Shown here: positions 15,211 to 23,432 of the stretch, one piece after another
Layout of the letters: each line of letters opens with the position of its first letter
How positions within the stretch are numbered: position 1 is the first letter of the stretch
Assembly: GCA_948868795.1 (NCBI GenBank)
Contig: CAQRDK010000010.1
Location: forward strand, 1 to 39,115
DNA: 39,115 nucleotides
Direction: 5' to 3'
Origin: an uncultured Candidatus Saccharibacteria bacterium
Lineage (GTDB): Bacteria; Patescibacteriota; Saccharimonadia; Saccharimonadales; Saccharimonadaceae
Made by a program: the position numbers and the translations under genes
Notes under the pieces: generated by a model
What the model saw: only the letters and a program-made list of their open reading frames with translations
Database searches by the model: none
Told to the model about the DNA's origin: nothing

Positions 15211-15485
15211 GTTTGAAACCGTTCAACTAGAAATTTCCGCGTTTTTGTGTTTTTCGTTTCTTTTTGTTTGAGTTATACACTTAATCTACTACAATTTCGG
15301 TCTGCCGAAGCAAACCACGCATTGTAGCCGTTGAGAGACTTATTGTGTATATGTTGAGTGGTTGGTCCACATTGAAAATGTCGACCGATAGAGTTAATTG
15401 GGAGGTGTTTGTTGGATGTGCGTATTGGTTTCGGTTTCGCGTATCCTAAACGCGCGCAAAAACTCCTAGTTGGCCGGTTTCAAAC
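15211..15485 (+). ncRNA. Candidate ~275-nt RNA closed by a long-range stem
   Basis: GTTTGAAACC (15211-15220) pairs with GGTTTCAAAC (15476-15485), CAACTAG (15224-15230) with CTAGTTG (15466-15472) and GTTTTTG (15241-15247) with CAAAAAC (15457-15463): about 24 pairs in one axis closing 200 nt. Inside are CTACAAT/ATTGTAG enclosing TTCGG-TCTG-CCGAA, and a GGTC-ACATT/AATGT-GACC hairpin. The + strand is G- and T-rich, opposite to the C-rich + strand elsewhere. Strand is weakly set by one T-G pair. No promoter or terminator is clear and no known family signature was found. Confidence 0.45.
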
Positions 15486-15802
15486 TTTGTTAATCTACTT
15501 ACCTTCTTTAGATAACGATTTTGTGGTTGTTTTCGCCCGCAGTAAGTGTTTATTTTCGAATCTTCAGTTTTTCTGAATTGTTTATTTTCGTTTTATTTCA
15601 CTTGTTTGTGTGGGTGTTCGTCCACTGATTTAAGTTTAACCGACTTTTTCCAAAAACACAAGCCCATTTTCCAAACTTTTTCAACATCCCTTTTCCCACT
15701 TTTCCACAGCCCGCGCTTATTTTCCCTATTCCAACAGATACCAAACTTTTCCACATTCCCTGCTTTCTCCATGTGGAAAACCGCCATCAACCGAACAGCA
15801 GA
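15486..15802. other. Gene-free T/C-rich stretch with DnaA-box-like sites
   Basis: There is no ORF that I can support. TTTTCCACA occurs twice on the + strand (near 15703 and 15749) and once inverted (near 15772); two GTTTATTTTCG copies lie at ~15548 and ~15579. The sites match a loose DnaA box, but the skew does not change sign here, so an origin is not supported. Confidence 0.3.
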
Positions 15803-15826
15803 AGGCGCCCTCCTTCGAGGACGCCT
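15803..15826. terminator. Strong hairpin after the 173-aa unknown gene
   Basis: AGGCG(C)CCTC pairs with GAGG(A)CGCCT around a TTCG-type loop. No long T-run follows on either strand, so termination is likely but not certain. Confidence 0.5.
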
Positions 15827-15843
15827 CTGGCAAAAACATAAGA

Positions 15844-16365
15844 TCAGTCCATCTCGCTGAGCAGCTCCAGACTCTCCCAGAGCTCTTCCGGAATACCCCT
15901 CAGCTTCATCATTTCCCGGTTTACCAGCTCGTCATCGTTCAAAACGACGTTCAGTTTCACCTGCGGAATCACCGGCTTCCGGCTCATGCCATTATGACCA
16001 TCGATGATCAACCCCACCTCATGCTCGCAGTCATAATATGCGTTCACGCACAGCCCCAGCAGCTCCTTCGCGCCCGCAAAGCCATCCATCTCCGGCTCCG
16101 GTCGCGTCGTGCTGACGTCAATCACTCTCGCCATGAGGTTTACCAGCTCGCAGTTCTCCGAACGCACTTGATCGTTGCCGATCTCGCCCGGTTTCAGCGT
16201 GCATTGCGCCGGCTCTGTCCAGGCCTGTCTGAACGGACCGTCGCCCACGGCGACATACTTCTGGACGGAAACACTCACCGTCTCCCGCCTCCGAATCGCG
16301 TTCGCCCAAGTGGCCACATCCGGTACCTCAGTCATCACATACAGTCTGTCAAACAATTCCTTCAC
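15844..16365 (-). CDS. Unknown 173-aa protein
   Basis: Start is GTG at 16365 with AAAGG upstream (MKELFDRLYVMTEVPDVATW). No signal peptide, membrane segment or recognised domain is visible. Residues ~25-75 look like beta strands (ETVSVSVQKYVAVGDGPFRQ); the middle has GLCVNAYYDCEHEVGLIIDG with two Cys; the end is acidic and helical (PEELWESLELLSEMD). Codon choice leans to CTG/CAG and differs from the neighbouring dcw genes, as does that of the unknown pair at 32613-33304. A consensus promoter lies at 16466-16494, leaving a ~95-nt leader. Confidence 0.6.
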   Translation of the reverse strand: MKELFDRLYVMTEVPDVATWANAIRRRETVSVSVQKYVAVGDGPFRQAWTEPAQCTLKPGEIGNDQVRSENCELVNLMARVIDVSTTRPEPEMDGFAGAKELLGLCVNAYYDCEHEVGLIIDGHNGMSRKPVIPQVKLNVVLNDDELVNREMMKLRGIPEELWESLELLSEMD

Positions 16366-16465
16366 GCACCTTTCTCAATTTTTGCTCACAAGGAAACTAT
16401 TGCCGAATTATATAGATTTTCGACAATCCAAACGCAGGTGGTATCTTTCAACCCCTTACTCCTCC

Positions 16466-16494
16466 ATTCTAGCACACATTTCAATTTTTGTCAA
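16466..16494 (-). promoter_or_regulatory. Promoter of the 173-aa unknown gene
   Basis: TTGACA (16489-16494), 17-nt spacer, TAGAAT (16466-16471), with the extended GTGCTAGAAT context seen at several promoters here. Confidence 0.75.
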
Positions 16495-16570
16495 GCATAG
16501 GCTCAAAAGCCCTCAAAACTGCCACCGACAGAGGTCATTCTCGCCCTTCCCCGCCACCCATTCGCCAAAA

Positions 16571-16657
16571 CCCGAACATCACCACCTCCACCCGAACAAA
16601 CTTCCATTTTCCCGAACATTCCCCGCAAACCCGAACACTCACTTCAAAATCCGAACA
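16571..16657. repeat. Five CCCGAACA motifs phased at 20 bp
   Basis: CCCGAACA starts at 16571, 16591, 16611 and 16630, and TCCGAACA at 16650: spacings 20, 20, 19 and 20. The 11-12 nt between copies are unrelated. The array lies ~100 nt upstream of the -35 region of the DUF4868-like gene. Phasing at two helical turns suggests cooperative protein binding on one DNA face. The rest of 16500-16760 is C-rich and gene-free. Confidence 0.65.
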
Positions 16658-16776
16658 TCCCTCTTCCTATTACCTCCCAAATATTTTATAACTTCAACTT
16701 TTCCCATGCTATAGACCTTGCAGCACTATCATAAACATTTCTTAATCAACCCCTTCCCTTTTCTCCCCTCTTACGT

Positions 16777-16782
16777 TATAAT
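16777..16782 (+). promoter_or_regulatory. -10 hexamer of the DUF4868-like gene
   Basis: TATAAT is followed by GAGGAGG, a strong ribosome site 7 nt before the ATG at 16806. The -35 position (TTCCCT) is poor, which fits a promoter that needs an activator such as one bound at the upstream array. Confidence 0.6.
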
Positions 16783-16805
16783 GATACAAAATGAGGAGGT
16801 AATAT

Positions 16806-18056
16806 ATGGACAATTCCGACAATTCAGTCGATCAGAACACCGCGGCCGTTGCCGCCGAACAAACCGAGCAAGCTTCACCAGCCACAGACGAAGCCCAGAC
16901 TAACGCCGACATTCTCGCCGCCCAAGCCGCTCAAACTCAGGCCGAATCCACCGAGACTGAAGTCACCGAACCTAACAACGCCGATGACGACGAGCCCGTC
17001 GACCTCTCCCAGGGCGCCAACACCACCGACGCCGCCCGCACCGATGACGACGATATGGACGACCGCGAATATCGCCGCGCCGAAGATTCCTTCGATGTTT
17101 TTCATTGGGCGAACGAAGTCGACGAAGTGAAAAACAACGTCTCCGTCGAGCTTTTCCTCTTCAACAAAAACTACACCCCCTTCCGTGTCCGCTATTCCGA
17201 TGCTCTCACCGCCTCCGTTAAAGCAATGTTCATGCAAGAAGCCACCGGCTTCATCATCAAAGAAGCTGACAAAGGCCTCGAGTGCCGCGAATACGAAAAA
17301 TCCGACGGCGAAGATAAGGTCATCTACCGCACGAAACTCAGCAACGTCGGCCGCGCCGAGACCCTCATCCACCTCATCGAACACGAATATCGCAACATCG
17401 ACTCCTATACCGACCACGTCGACGAGTTCAAAAAGGTGAAAGGCATCCTCGCGAAGTTTTCCTACCCCGGTAACGACGGCGAGACAAAAGTCTTCTACAT
17501 CGCGAAAGCCATCTCCCCCAGCTCCGCTCTCAAAGGCGGCACTTCATGGGAGCTGAATGGTGAGAGCTTCGAACCCTTCTCCGCCGAAGTCGCCCTCAAG
17601 ATGCCTGATGACAACCAAGTCGCCATCATCGACGGCACTATCGTCATTTTCAACCAATCAAAGTTCGAGAACCTCTTCCAATACGATTACAAATCCCAGG
17701 TCATTGCCGACTCCAAGGCCAAGGAAATCACCGACAAATACAAACTTTCCTTCGCCGAAGGTCTCACCCTCAATTCCCTCCTCCAAGACCGCAAGCCCCT
17801 CGTGAAGAAGCTCCAATCTCTCGACATCGCCGCCGAAATGCCCCAAGACAAACTCATCGACTACGCCGACGAAATGCAACTCGAACTCATGACCGACGAC
17901 GACGGTTCAATCATCATCATGGACGACAAAGACCTCACCATGTTCGTCAACCTCCTCTCCGAAGACTACTTCGTCTCCCCAGTCAACGGCCGCCGCTACG
18001 AGATCAAATCCAAGAAACTCCTCTCCGACCCCGAAGGCGAGCCGCCAAGAGGATAG
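16806..18056 (+). CDS. DUF4868 (KwaB-like) protein with acidic N-terminal extension
   Basis: Of 416 residues, ~1-95 are low-complexity and rich in Ala, Thr, Asp and Glu. The rest looks like the DUF4868 family, which includes KwaB of the Kiwa anti-phage system: VELFLFNKNYTPFRVRYSD, later AIIDGTIVIFNQSKFENLFQ (residues ~276-295) and YFVSPVNGRRYEIKSKK near the end. KwaB binds DNA and works with the membrane protein KwaA. No KwaA-like gene is next to it, so this is an orphan member or a different use of the domain. The end EGEPPRG and the stop are encoded in a hairpin-rich repeat, suggesting the original C-terminus was altered by insertion. The family call is from pattern memory and is moderate. 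Confidence 0.5.
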   Translation: MDNSDNSVDQNTAAVAAEQTEQASPATDEAQTNADILAAQAAQTQAESTETEVTEPNNADDDEPVDLSQGANTTDAARTDDDDMDDREYRRAEDSFDVFHWANEVDEVKNNVSVELFLFNKNYTPFRVRYSDALTASVKAMFMQEATGFIIKEADKGLECREYEKSDGEDKVIYRTKLSNVGRAETLIHLIEHEYRNIDSYTDHVDEFKKVKGILAKFSYPGNDGETKVFYIAKAISPSSALKGGTSWELNGESFEPFSAEVALKMPDDNQVAIIDGTIVIFNQSKFENLFQYDYKSQVIADSKAKEITDKYKLSFAEGLTLNSLLQDRKPLVKKLQSLDIAAEMPQDKLIDYADEMQLELMTDDDGSIIIMDDKDLTMFVNLLSEDYFVSPVNGRRYEIKSKKLLSDPEGEPPRG

Positions 18057-18235
18057 TGAGCGAAGAAAAAGTTTCACTTTTTCTTCCGAACGACGCAGGG
18101 GCGGAAGTGGCGTCAGCCACGCAACCGCCCCGAGGCGCGTAGGAATTGCGCGAAGACTTTAAGTAAAACTTAAAGTCTTCCGAAATGACACCCGCGCACA
18201 AAGCGAACGCAGTGAGCGCTAGATAGTGAGCGAAG
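18052..18235. repeat. Hairpin-rich repeat block flanked by GATAGTGAGCGAAG
   Basis: GATAGTGAGCGAAG occurs at 18052-18065 and 18222-18235. Between them are hairpins at 18065-18083, a nested one with GGGGCGG (18098-18104) / CCGCCCC (18125-18131) around GTGGC/GCCAC, and a perfect 13-bp stem (18152-18164 with 18168-18180). Motifs such as GCGAACGCAGTGAGCGC recall REP/BIME elements. The first copy contains the stop of the upstream gene. Confidence 0.55.
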
Positions 18236-18244
18236 GAAAAATAG

Positions 18245-18271
18245 AAATGCCCCGTCCACCGGGGCATTTTT
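18245..18271. terminator. Bidirectional intrinsic terminator
   Basis: AAATGCCCCG pairs with CGGGGCATTTTT around a short loop; T-rich tails exist on both strands, serving the DUF4868-like gene (+) and the CYTH-like gene (-). Confidence 0.75.
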
Positions 18272-18298
18272 CTCTAACTTAAACAACCGCTAGCTAGC

Positions 18299-18871
18299 CT
18301 ACTCAGCCGCCGGCAACAAAAACTGCTGCATCTCACCATTCAAAATCTGGAAATACGCCTGCATCGTAAAGGCCTTCTGTCCCAGCATCGAAAGAATCGT
18401 AAACAAATCCGTCCTGAGCGCTTCGACTGATTCATTCTCGTCCATCTCCGCCTCAATCTTCAAAAACGGCCCTTGCACGCCTTCAACTTCATCCAAATAA
18501 ATCACCGTCCGGTTGTCGAGCCAAACTTCCCGCCGTTGCCGACTCACTTCCGCCGCCTTCCGAAACCCCAGCTGGTGAATCATCCCTGTCGCTTCAGTGT
18601 AATCCCCGACCCGCGTAAAATTCACATAATCCACCCCGCTATCCTCGATGTGCCGCTTCAGATACATAAAATATTCCGCCGGCTGCTCAGTCGTCCGCAC
18701 TTCCGTCCGCATCACCAACCGCGGATAATTCATATTCGGCCGCCACTCGCTCGGCAGGTATACCCGCTCGTGCTGCCAAATCACCGGAGACATCTCCATA
18801 CCAATCCCCGCAATCTGCCGCTCAAATGCCCCGCGGTCCAAGAGCTGACTCTTCACAATCAACTTTTTCAT
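18299..18871 (-). CDS. CYTH-like (CyaB/ThTPase superfamily) protein
   Basis: The 190-aa protein has strands and charged motifs of CYTH triphosphate tunnel enzymes: RTEVRTTEQPAEYFMYLKRH, YTEATGMIHQLGFRKAAEVS, RQRREVWLDNRTVIYLDEVE and GPFLKIEAEM. Members hydrolyse or cyclise triphosphates using a Glu/Lys/Arg-lined tunnel. The usual N-terminal ExExK motif is not seen (here KKLIVKSQL), so activity is uncertain. TATAAT (18878-18883) lies 6 nt before the ATG, indicating a leaderless transcript. The neighbouring genes give no hint of substrate. Confidence 0.6.
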   Translation of the reverse strand: MKKLIVKSQLLDRGAFERQIAGIGMEMSPVIWQHERVYLPSEWRPNMNYPRLVMRTEVRTTEQPAEYFMYLKRHIEDSGVDYVNFTRVGDYTEATGMIHQLGFRKAAEVSRQRREVWLDNRTVIYLDEVEGVQGPFLKIEAEMDENESVEALRTDLFTILSMLGQKAFTMQAYFQILNGEMQQFLLPAAE

Positions 18872-19006
18872 AAGCCTATTATATCATGTCTCCCGCGAAA
18901 ACCCAACCCAACCAACCCCAACCCAGCCAACAAGTCACAACCCCACACCATCCACAAAACCTCTACCTCGCCACCCAACACCACTAGCTCAACCGCCTAA
19001 CTAAAT

Positions 19007-19858
19007 CTACAAATCGCGCTTCATTCGTTTCACAATCAAAACCGCACCCGCTGCCGCCGCGAACACGACCGCCCCGCCCAAAACTAAACCCATTCCCCGC
19101 GCCGCGTTCGAAGCTCTCTCTTCATCGCTCGCGCCAGTCTTCGGCACTTCCGCCACATCCCCAGAAGTTAAATCACTCGAAGCCACAACCTGAGTCGCCG
19201 TCGGCTTCTTTACTTGTGCAGTCGCTAAATTCACCAGCGCCACCTCAGCCTTCATTTCAGCCACGTCCGCCTCAACCTTACCAGTCTCGACAACTTCATC
19301 CCTCTCAGCCGCCAATTCCTTCACCACTTTCGGCTCCGGCACTGTTGTCGAAATCACTTCCTTGTTAGAACTTACCGGCACCACGGTCGCAGGTTTACTC
19401 ACATTTCCCGCCCCGCCAGCGTTCGCACCGTTCACGGACGCAGCGGTCAAAGAACCAGCTTGAGCAGCCGAAGAAGCAGAAGACGAAACCTTCCGATCCA
19501 CTCCCGCCGTCATTCTCAACCCTCGCGCACCCTCCTCCAGCGCCGCAATCAGCTCTTTCGCCTGCGCCGCCGTAAGCCGTTCAATATTAATCGTCTGCGC
19601 CCGCTGCACCCATCCCTGCAAATAAGTCCGCATCGCCGCCACCTCTTTCGCGTTCGCAACCGTTCCAGCCGCCCCGCCCGCCGTCGCGTCCAAAGCCGCT
19701 TCCGCCTGCTTGACCGCCGCCGCAACTTTTTCCGAAACACTCAAAGCGCTAGCCGTAACTACCTCACTTTCGACAGACACCGCCGCAACCGGCACCGCCC
19801 CCAAATTCAATCCCATAATCATCGCGCCCAGCGCCAATACATGCAGCGTCTTTTTCAC
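19007..19858 (-). CDS. Secreted Ala/Val-rich surface protein with VPKTG sorting signal
   Basis: This 283-aa protein starts at GTG with GGGAG upstream. A signal peptide is clear (MKKTLHVLALGAMIMGLNLG, cleavage near AVPVAA). The mature part is Ala/Val/Thr/Glu-rich with helical stretches and low-complexity linkers. The C-terminus has VPKTG, a hydrophobic segment (GLVLGGAVVFAAAAGAVLIV) and a basic tail (KRMKRDL), the three-part sorting signal of sortase substrates, with Val for Leu. It is therefore probably anchored to the cell wall or, if no sortase acts, to the membrane. It follows the ABC transporter genes but has its own tandem promoter region. Confidence 0.75.
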   Translation of the reverse strand: MKKTLHVLALGAMIMGLNLGAVPVAAVSVESEVVTASALSVSEKVAAAVKQAEAALDATAGGAAGTVANAKEVAAMRTYLQGWVQRAQTINIERLTAAQAKELIAALEEGARGLRMTAGVDRKVSSSASSAAQAGSLTAASVNGANAGGAGNVSKPATVVPVSSNKEVISTTVPEPKVVKELAAERDEVVETGKVEADVAEMKAEVALVNLATAQVKKPTATQVVASSDLTSGDVAEVPKTGASDEERASNAARGMGLVLGGAVVFAAAAGAVLIVKRMKRDL

Positions 19859-19899
19859 TTCGTGTCTCCCAACGTTTAAGTATTTTTACCTCTAACCCC

Positions 19900-19983
19900 A
19901 TTCTAGCAAAGAAAACTCCCCCGGTCAACGACAAGCACTATAGCAGAACGCCCATAACTTCCGGTCAACGACAAGCGCAATAG
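19900..19983 (-). promoter_or_regulatory. Promoter with duplicated -35 region upstream of the VPKTG gene
   Basis: TTGACC (19923-19928), 17-nt spacer, TAGAAT (19900-19905). The 23 nt containing this -35 (19921-19943) are repeated with two mismatches at 19961-19983, exactly 40 bp upstream; the second copy has TATAGT ~20 nt downstream and may be a second promoter. Confidence 0.6.
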
Positions 19984-19986
19984 ATT

Positions 19987-21306
19987 TTACTTCATCTTCC
20001 GCGCCAATTTCTTACTCGCAAACTGCCCGTTGCTAAGCAGAATCGCCAAAACCGCCGACAATAAAAGCACCGCTACCATTGACCAAACCATCCAGTTCCA
20101 CCCGACCAACCAAATCTTCCCTGATTCTGCACCAAAACCCATCCAAAAAACTTGACTAATCGCTTCGCCATTCACCGCACCGAGCAGCAACGCCATACCC
20201 AGCCCCACTACCAGAGAGAATGCTACCGTCATCACGCTCAAAATCAAAAGATAACTCAAATACACCAGTCGCACCTGCCCTCTTGTCGAGCCCATCGCAT
20301 GATAAAGCGCAATAATCTTCATATCTTTTCCAATCAACCGTGCATACGTACTTACTGCGATTATCAACGCAATCACCGCCAGAACCGCCGCTGTTATTCC
20401 AAACACCAACCAAACTAGCTGAAAGTTATCGTAAGTCGTTAGCGGATCAGAAACTGCCGACATCGTCAAATATTTATATCCGTTTTTACAATGGCCAAAC
20501 GCTCGATCCAAATCCAGACAATAATTCGCCTCATCCCTATAATAATTATATGCCGCCTTGAGGTCCGGAAACTCCGCAAACACCAACCCCATCTCCGCCG
20601 TATCCATTTCAGAAACCGCGCCTATTTCAGAAACCGCATCCACTCCAGATCCCTCACTCACTTCCGCAGCCCCAATCATAAAGTTCTGGCTCGTCCCCGT
20701 CACAATCTGGCCAAAAATCATATTTAACGGATTTCCGCTCTGTTCAACGCTCGACAACGACAAATCGCTCGCGTATACGCCTCCCGGCAAAATCCCCACA
20801 ATCCGGCTTTCATTATCCTCGGCCTTAACTTCCTCAAAAATCGTTTGCACCGCCTCCACTCGTCGCTCGACTCCCGCGTCCCATCCTGGAAGCTGAACAC
20901 CCTTCATCTTCGCCACAGTTGACAAAGGAATCGCCAACCCTTCTCCTTCAAATTCAAAAACATTCTTTTCCAACCGATAGAACATTCCGTCCTCACCCGA
21001 AATCATCGTAGCCGAAATCGCTTCCCCTCCGTACCGCTCAATATTCCGCCGTATCTCCGCAACTTCCTCCGCCGTATCACACTCCTCCCCGCAGAACTTC
21101 GTATCAACATTGCTCATCACCAGCACCTTCCCCCCGGTCGGCGCCAGCATTTTTCCTAAAGCCGCATTTTCCAAACCTTGCAAGAAAAACGCTCCCGCCA
21201 TCAGCACGCTGAACAATAGCCCCACAATAGCCACCACCGTCAGCGCCCGTTTCTTATGTGCCTTTACGCCCGCAACCCCCAACCGCAAACAATCCAAAAC
21301 CCGCAT
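19987..21306 (-). CDS. FtsX/MacB-like ABC permease 2
   Basis: This 439-aa protein has the MacB/FtsX layout: an N-terminal membrane segment after KKRALTVVAIVGLLFSVLMAG, a large extracytoplasmic domain (residues ~50-290) and three C-terminal membrane segments, with YHAMGSTRGQVRLVYL in the cytoplasmic loop that contacts the ATPase. The ATG at 21306 is preferred over the GTG one codon earlier because GGAGG is 5 nt upstream. It follows permease 1 by 24 nt, so two different permeases probably form a heterodimer. Substrate unknown; related systems export peptides or drugs or drive periplasmic mechanical work. Confidence 0.8.
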   Translation of the reverse strand: MRVLDCLRLGVAGVKAHKKRALTVVAIVGLLFSVLMAGAFFLQGLENAALGKMLAPTGGKVLVMSNVDTKFCGEECDTAEEVAEIRRNIERYGGEAISATMISGEDGMFYRLEKNVFEFEGEGLAIPLSTVAKMKGVQLPGWDAGVERRVEAVQTIFEEVKAEDNESRIVGILPGGVYASDLSLSSVEQSGNPLNMIFGQIVTGTSQNFMIGAAEVSEGSGVDAVSEIGAVSEMDTAEMGLVFAEFPDLKAAYNYYRDEANYCLDLDRAFGHCKNGYKYLTMSAVSDPLTTYDNFQLVWLVFGITAAVLAVIALIIAVSTYARLIGKDMKIIALYHAMGSTRGQVRLVYLSYLLILSVMTVAFSLVVGLGMALLLGAVNGEAISQVFWMGFGAESGKIWLVGWNWMVWSMVAVLLLSAVLAILLSNGQFASKKLARKMK

Positions 21307-21330
21307 CACAACCTCCTCTTGCCGAACACT

Positions 21331-22680
21331 TTAATCCTCTTTCAGTTTCTTCGCAATGTGCTTCGCCGAGAATCGCCGCCGCGTAAAGAGCAGAGAAATC
21401 GGCGCCACCAGCATAATAATCACCAGAATCAACCAAAACATTTTATTAAACAAGAATAACGTCACTTTCGGCAAATAGCTCAACTTATAGAACTCTTGTA
21501 GCCGCACCGCCAACGCTCCAGCGCTCGTTACTGCCATAATCGCAATAAATATAAACGCAATCACAAAAGTCGCCACAACCGCGAGCAAACACAACTCTAC
21601 TAAATACAAGAAATAAATCAAATAAATATTCCCGGTACTCGCACCCATCGCTCGATAAAGCGCCACCGTCGCCGCATCGCTATCAATCAGATGCGCAAAA
21701 GTCATAATCGCCACAATTGCCGCCACAACAAGTAGCAAAATCTCCGCCGCAATCAACAAGGCCCGCTGCGTATTAAATGACCCTGCCACCGCTAAAGTTG
21801 TCCCAAACAAATCCTGCGCATGATATTTATAATTCGTATACAGCTTCACGCCCAGCGCTTCGTCCTCTGGACTAGCATACGCCACCGCCTGATATGGATC
21901 GCTAAACTTTGCTACCATTGTTTTATATGTCAACTCCTTTTCATACCACCCCTGCCCTCCCGCCAGATATTCCTTCAGCTGGCCTTCAATATATGGCAAA
22001 ACTTTCCCCGATCCATCGTCAATAATCCAAAATGTATCGTTCGTCGCACCCGGCAACTGCCCCAAAATCAAATTCAACGGATTCGCCCCCGACAAAGTTG
22101 GCTTACCTTCCTCCGTACCCGGAATCTCCCCTACCCGATACAGCGTCGACTCTAACCGCTTCACTAGATCTTCATTATCAATCGTCGACAAGAACCCTTC
22201 CGGCATCAAAACCGGCATCATCCCCTCCGGCACCTCCGACAAATCTTCCGTGATAAAATCTTCGACCACCGATTTTTCAATCACTTTATACGTATACTCC
22301 ATCTGATAAGACCAATAATACCCGGCCACTTCCCCGCCATATTCGCTCACTCGCTCGCGTAGTTTTACGTCATCCGCTTCGTTCAAAACCGGCACCAAAC
22401 TCACTTCCGACATCTCCCCTGGTTCCCGAATCGAACCATGATACCCGTCATCATCGCCATTCTTATTTCCGGTATATATTGTCCAGGCATAAACCTCCCC
22501 GCCCGTCTGTCCCGCCGAAGCCGCAATCGTCGTTTCTTCAATCCCCGACGCAATAAAGTTAAATCCCATCACCACGCCAAACAACACAGAAATCGTCAAG
22601 ATAATAACCGCACTTCGCTTTTTATGCTGCGCAATATTGCTCCAACTAAGTCTCAAAGCATCAGAAAACTTCAGTCCCAT
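21331..22680 (-). CDS. FtsX/MacB-like ABC permease 1
   Basis: Counted from MGLKFSDALRLSWSNI (449 aa), this has the same topology as permease 2: one N-terminal membrane segment after KKRSAVIILTISVLFGVVMG, a large outer domain (~55-300) and three C-terminal segments, with LYRAMGASTGNIYLIYF in the coupling loop. The start at 22680 is chosen over an upstream in-frame start inside the ATPase gene because GAGGAG sits just before this ATG, one nt after the ATPase stop. The outer domains of the two permeases share layout but little visible sequence. Confidence 0.8.
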   Translation of the reverse strand: MGLKFSDALRLSWSNIAQHKKRSAVIILTISVLFGVVMGFNFIASGIEETTIAASAGQTGGEVYAWTIYTGNKNGDDDGYHGSIREPGEMSEVSLVPVLNEADDVKLRERVSEYGGEVAGYYWSYQMEYTYKVIEKSVVEDFITEDLSEVPEGMMPVLMPEGFLSTIDNEDLVKRLESTLYRVGEIPGTEEGKPTLSGANPLNLILGQLPGATNDTFWIIDDGSGKVLPYIEGQLKEYLAGGQGWYEKELTYKTMVAKFSDPYQAVAYASPEDEALGVKLYTNYKYHAQDLFGTTLAVAGSFNTQRALLIAAEILLLVVAAIVAIMTFAHLIDSDAATVALYRAMGASTGNIYLIYFLYLVELCLLAVVATFVIAFIFIAIMAVTSAGALAVRLQEFYKLSYLPKVTLFLFNKMFWLILVIIMLVAPISLLFTRRRFSAKHIAKKLKED

Positions 22681-22681
22681 T

Positions 22682-23374
22682 CTACTCCTCCACGCCTTCC
22701 CCGGTCTCGCCAGCATTCGCCATGCTTACCCTCCCGTCTCTAATCCCGATAATCTGCGTCGCGTATTTCTCAACCATCGGGTCATGGCTCGCCACAATCA
22801 TCGTCGCCCCAGTTTCCTGCTGGATCTTCTTCAACATCTCAATCACATTCCGCGCATTTTCCGGGTCAAGGTTGTTCGTCGGCTCATCCGCGAGAATAAT
22901 CTCCGGATTCATAAACATCGCCCTCGCCGCACAAGCTCGCTCTGCCTGTCCACCAGAAATCTCCGCCGGCAAACTCTCCAACACGTCAGCAATCCCAAGC
23001 ATTTCCGCAAGTTCCTTCGCTCTTGCCTCGCGCTCTTTCTTCGCCATTCCCGCGAATATCCCCATTAGCGCAATGTTCTCCGCCACCATCAGCTGCGGCT
23101 GAAGATAAAACCCCTGGAATATAAACCCAATCTTATGTCGATAAAAATCTGCCCGCGCCCTCCCCTTCAACTTGCTCACATCTTGCTCGTCAATCAGCAC
23201 TTGCCCGCTCGTCATCGGCTCAATCCCGCCAATAATACTCAGCAGCGTCGACTTCCCCGACCCGCTCACCCCGCGCAGCATCGTAAAACTCCCCGTCGGA
23301 ATCTCTAAATTAATATCGAAAAGTACCGGTTTCTTGCCATACTTTTTGTTAAGATTTTGAAGTTTAATCGTCAT
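22682..23374 (-). CDS. MacB/LolD-type ABC transporter ATPase
   Basis: This 230-aa protein has Walker A (GVSGSGKST), the Q-loop, the signature AEISGGQAERACAARAM (SGGQ), Walker B (ILADEPTNNLD) and the H-loop (VASHDP). Length and GQ-type signature fit the MacB/LolD/FtsE group. Gene order ATPase-permease-permease with minimal gaps shows one complex. TACAAT (23381-23386) lies 6 nt before the ATG, pointing to a leaderless operon message, and overlaps a palindrome. Confidence 0.92.
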   Translation of the reverse strand: MTIKLQNLNKKYGKKPVLFDINLEIPTGSFTMLRGVSGSGKSTLLSIIGGIEPMTSGQVLIDEQDVSKLKGRARADFYRHKIGFIFQGFYLQPQLMVAENIALMGIFAGMAKKEREARAKELAEMLGIADVLESLPAEISGGQAERACAARAMFMNPEIILADEPTNNLDPENARNVIEMLKKIQQETGATMIVASHDPMVEKYATQIIGIRDGRVSMANAGETGEGVEE

Positions 23375-23380
23375 AACCCC

Positions 23381-23403
23381 ATTGTATCATATATTTAATA
23401 CAA
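23381..23403 (-). promoter_or_regulatory. -10 and overlapping palindrome of the ABC operon
   Basis: TTGTAT (23382-23387) and ATACAA (23398-23403) form an inverted repeat with a 10-nt centre. It overlaps TACAAT at 23381-23386, so a bound regulator would block the promoter. Confidence 0.45.
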
Positions 23404-23432
23404 CATATAAAAAATCTCCAAAATCCAAAATC

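Noticed and set aside
15640..15790. Possible oriC: three TTTTCCACA sites beside a T-rich stretch
   Set aside because: The + strand stays C-rich on both sides, there is no dnaA, dnaN or gidA nearby, and the sites are loose matches in a pyrimidine-rich spacer.
16571..16657. CRISPR array
   Set aside because: The repeat is only 8 bp with 11-12 bp gaps, far too short, and no cas genes are present.
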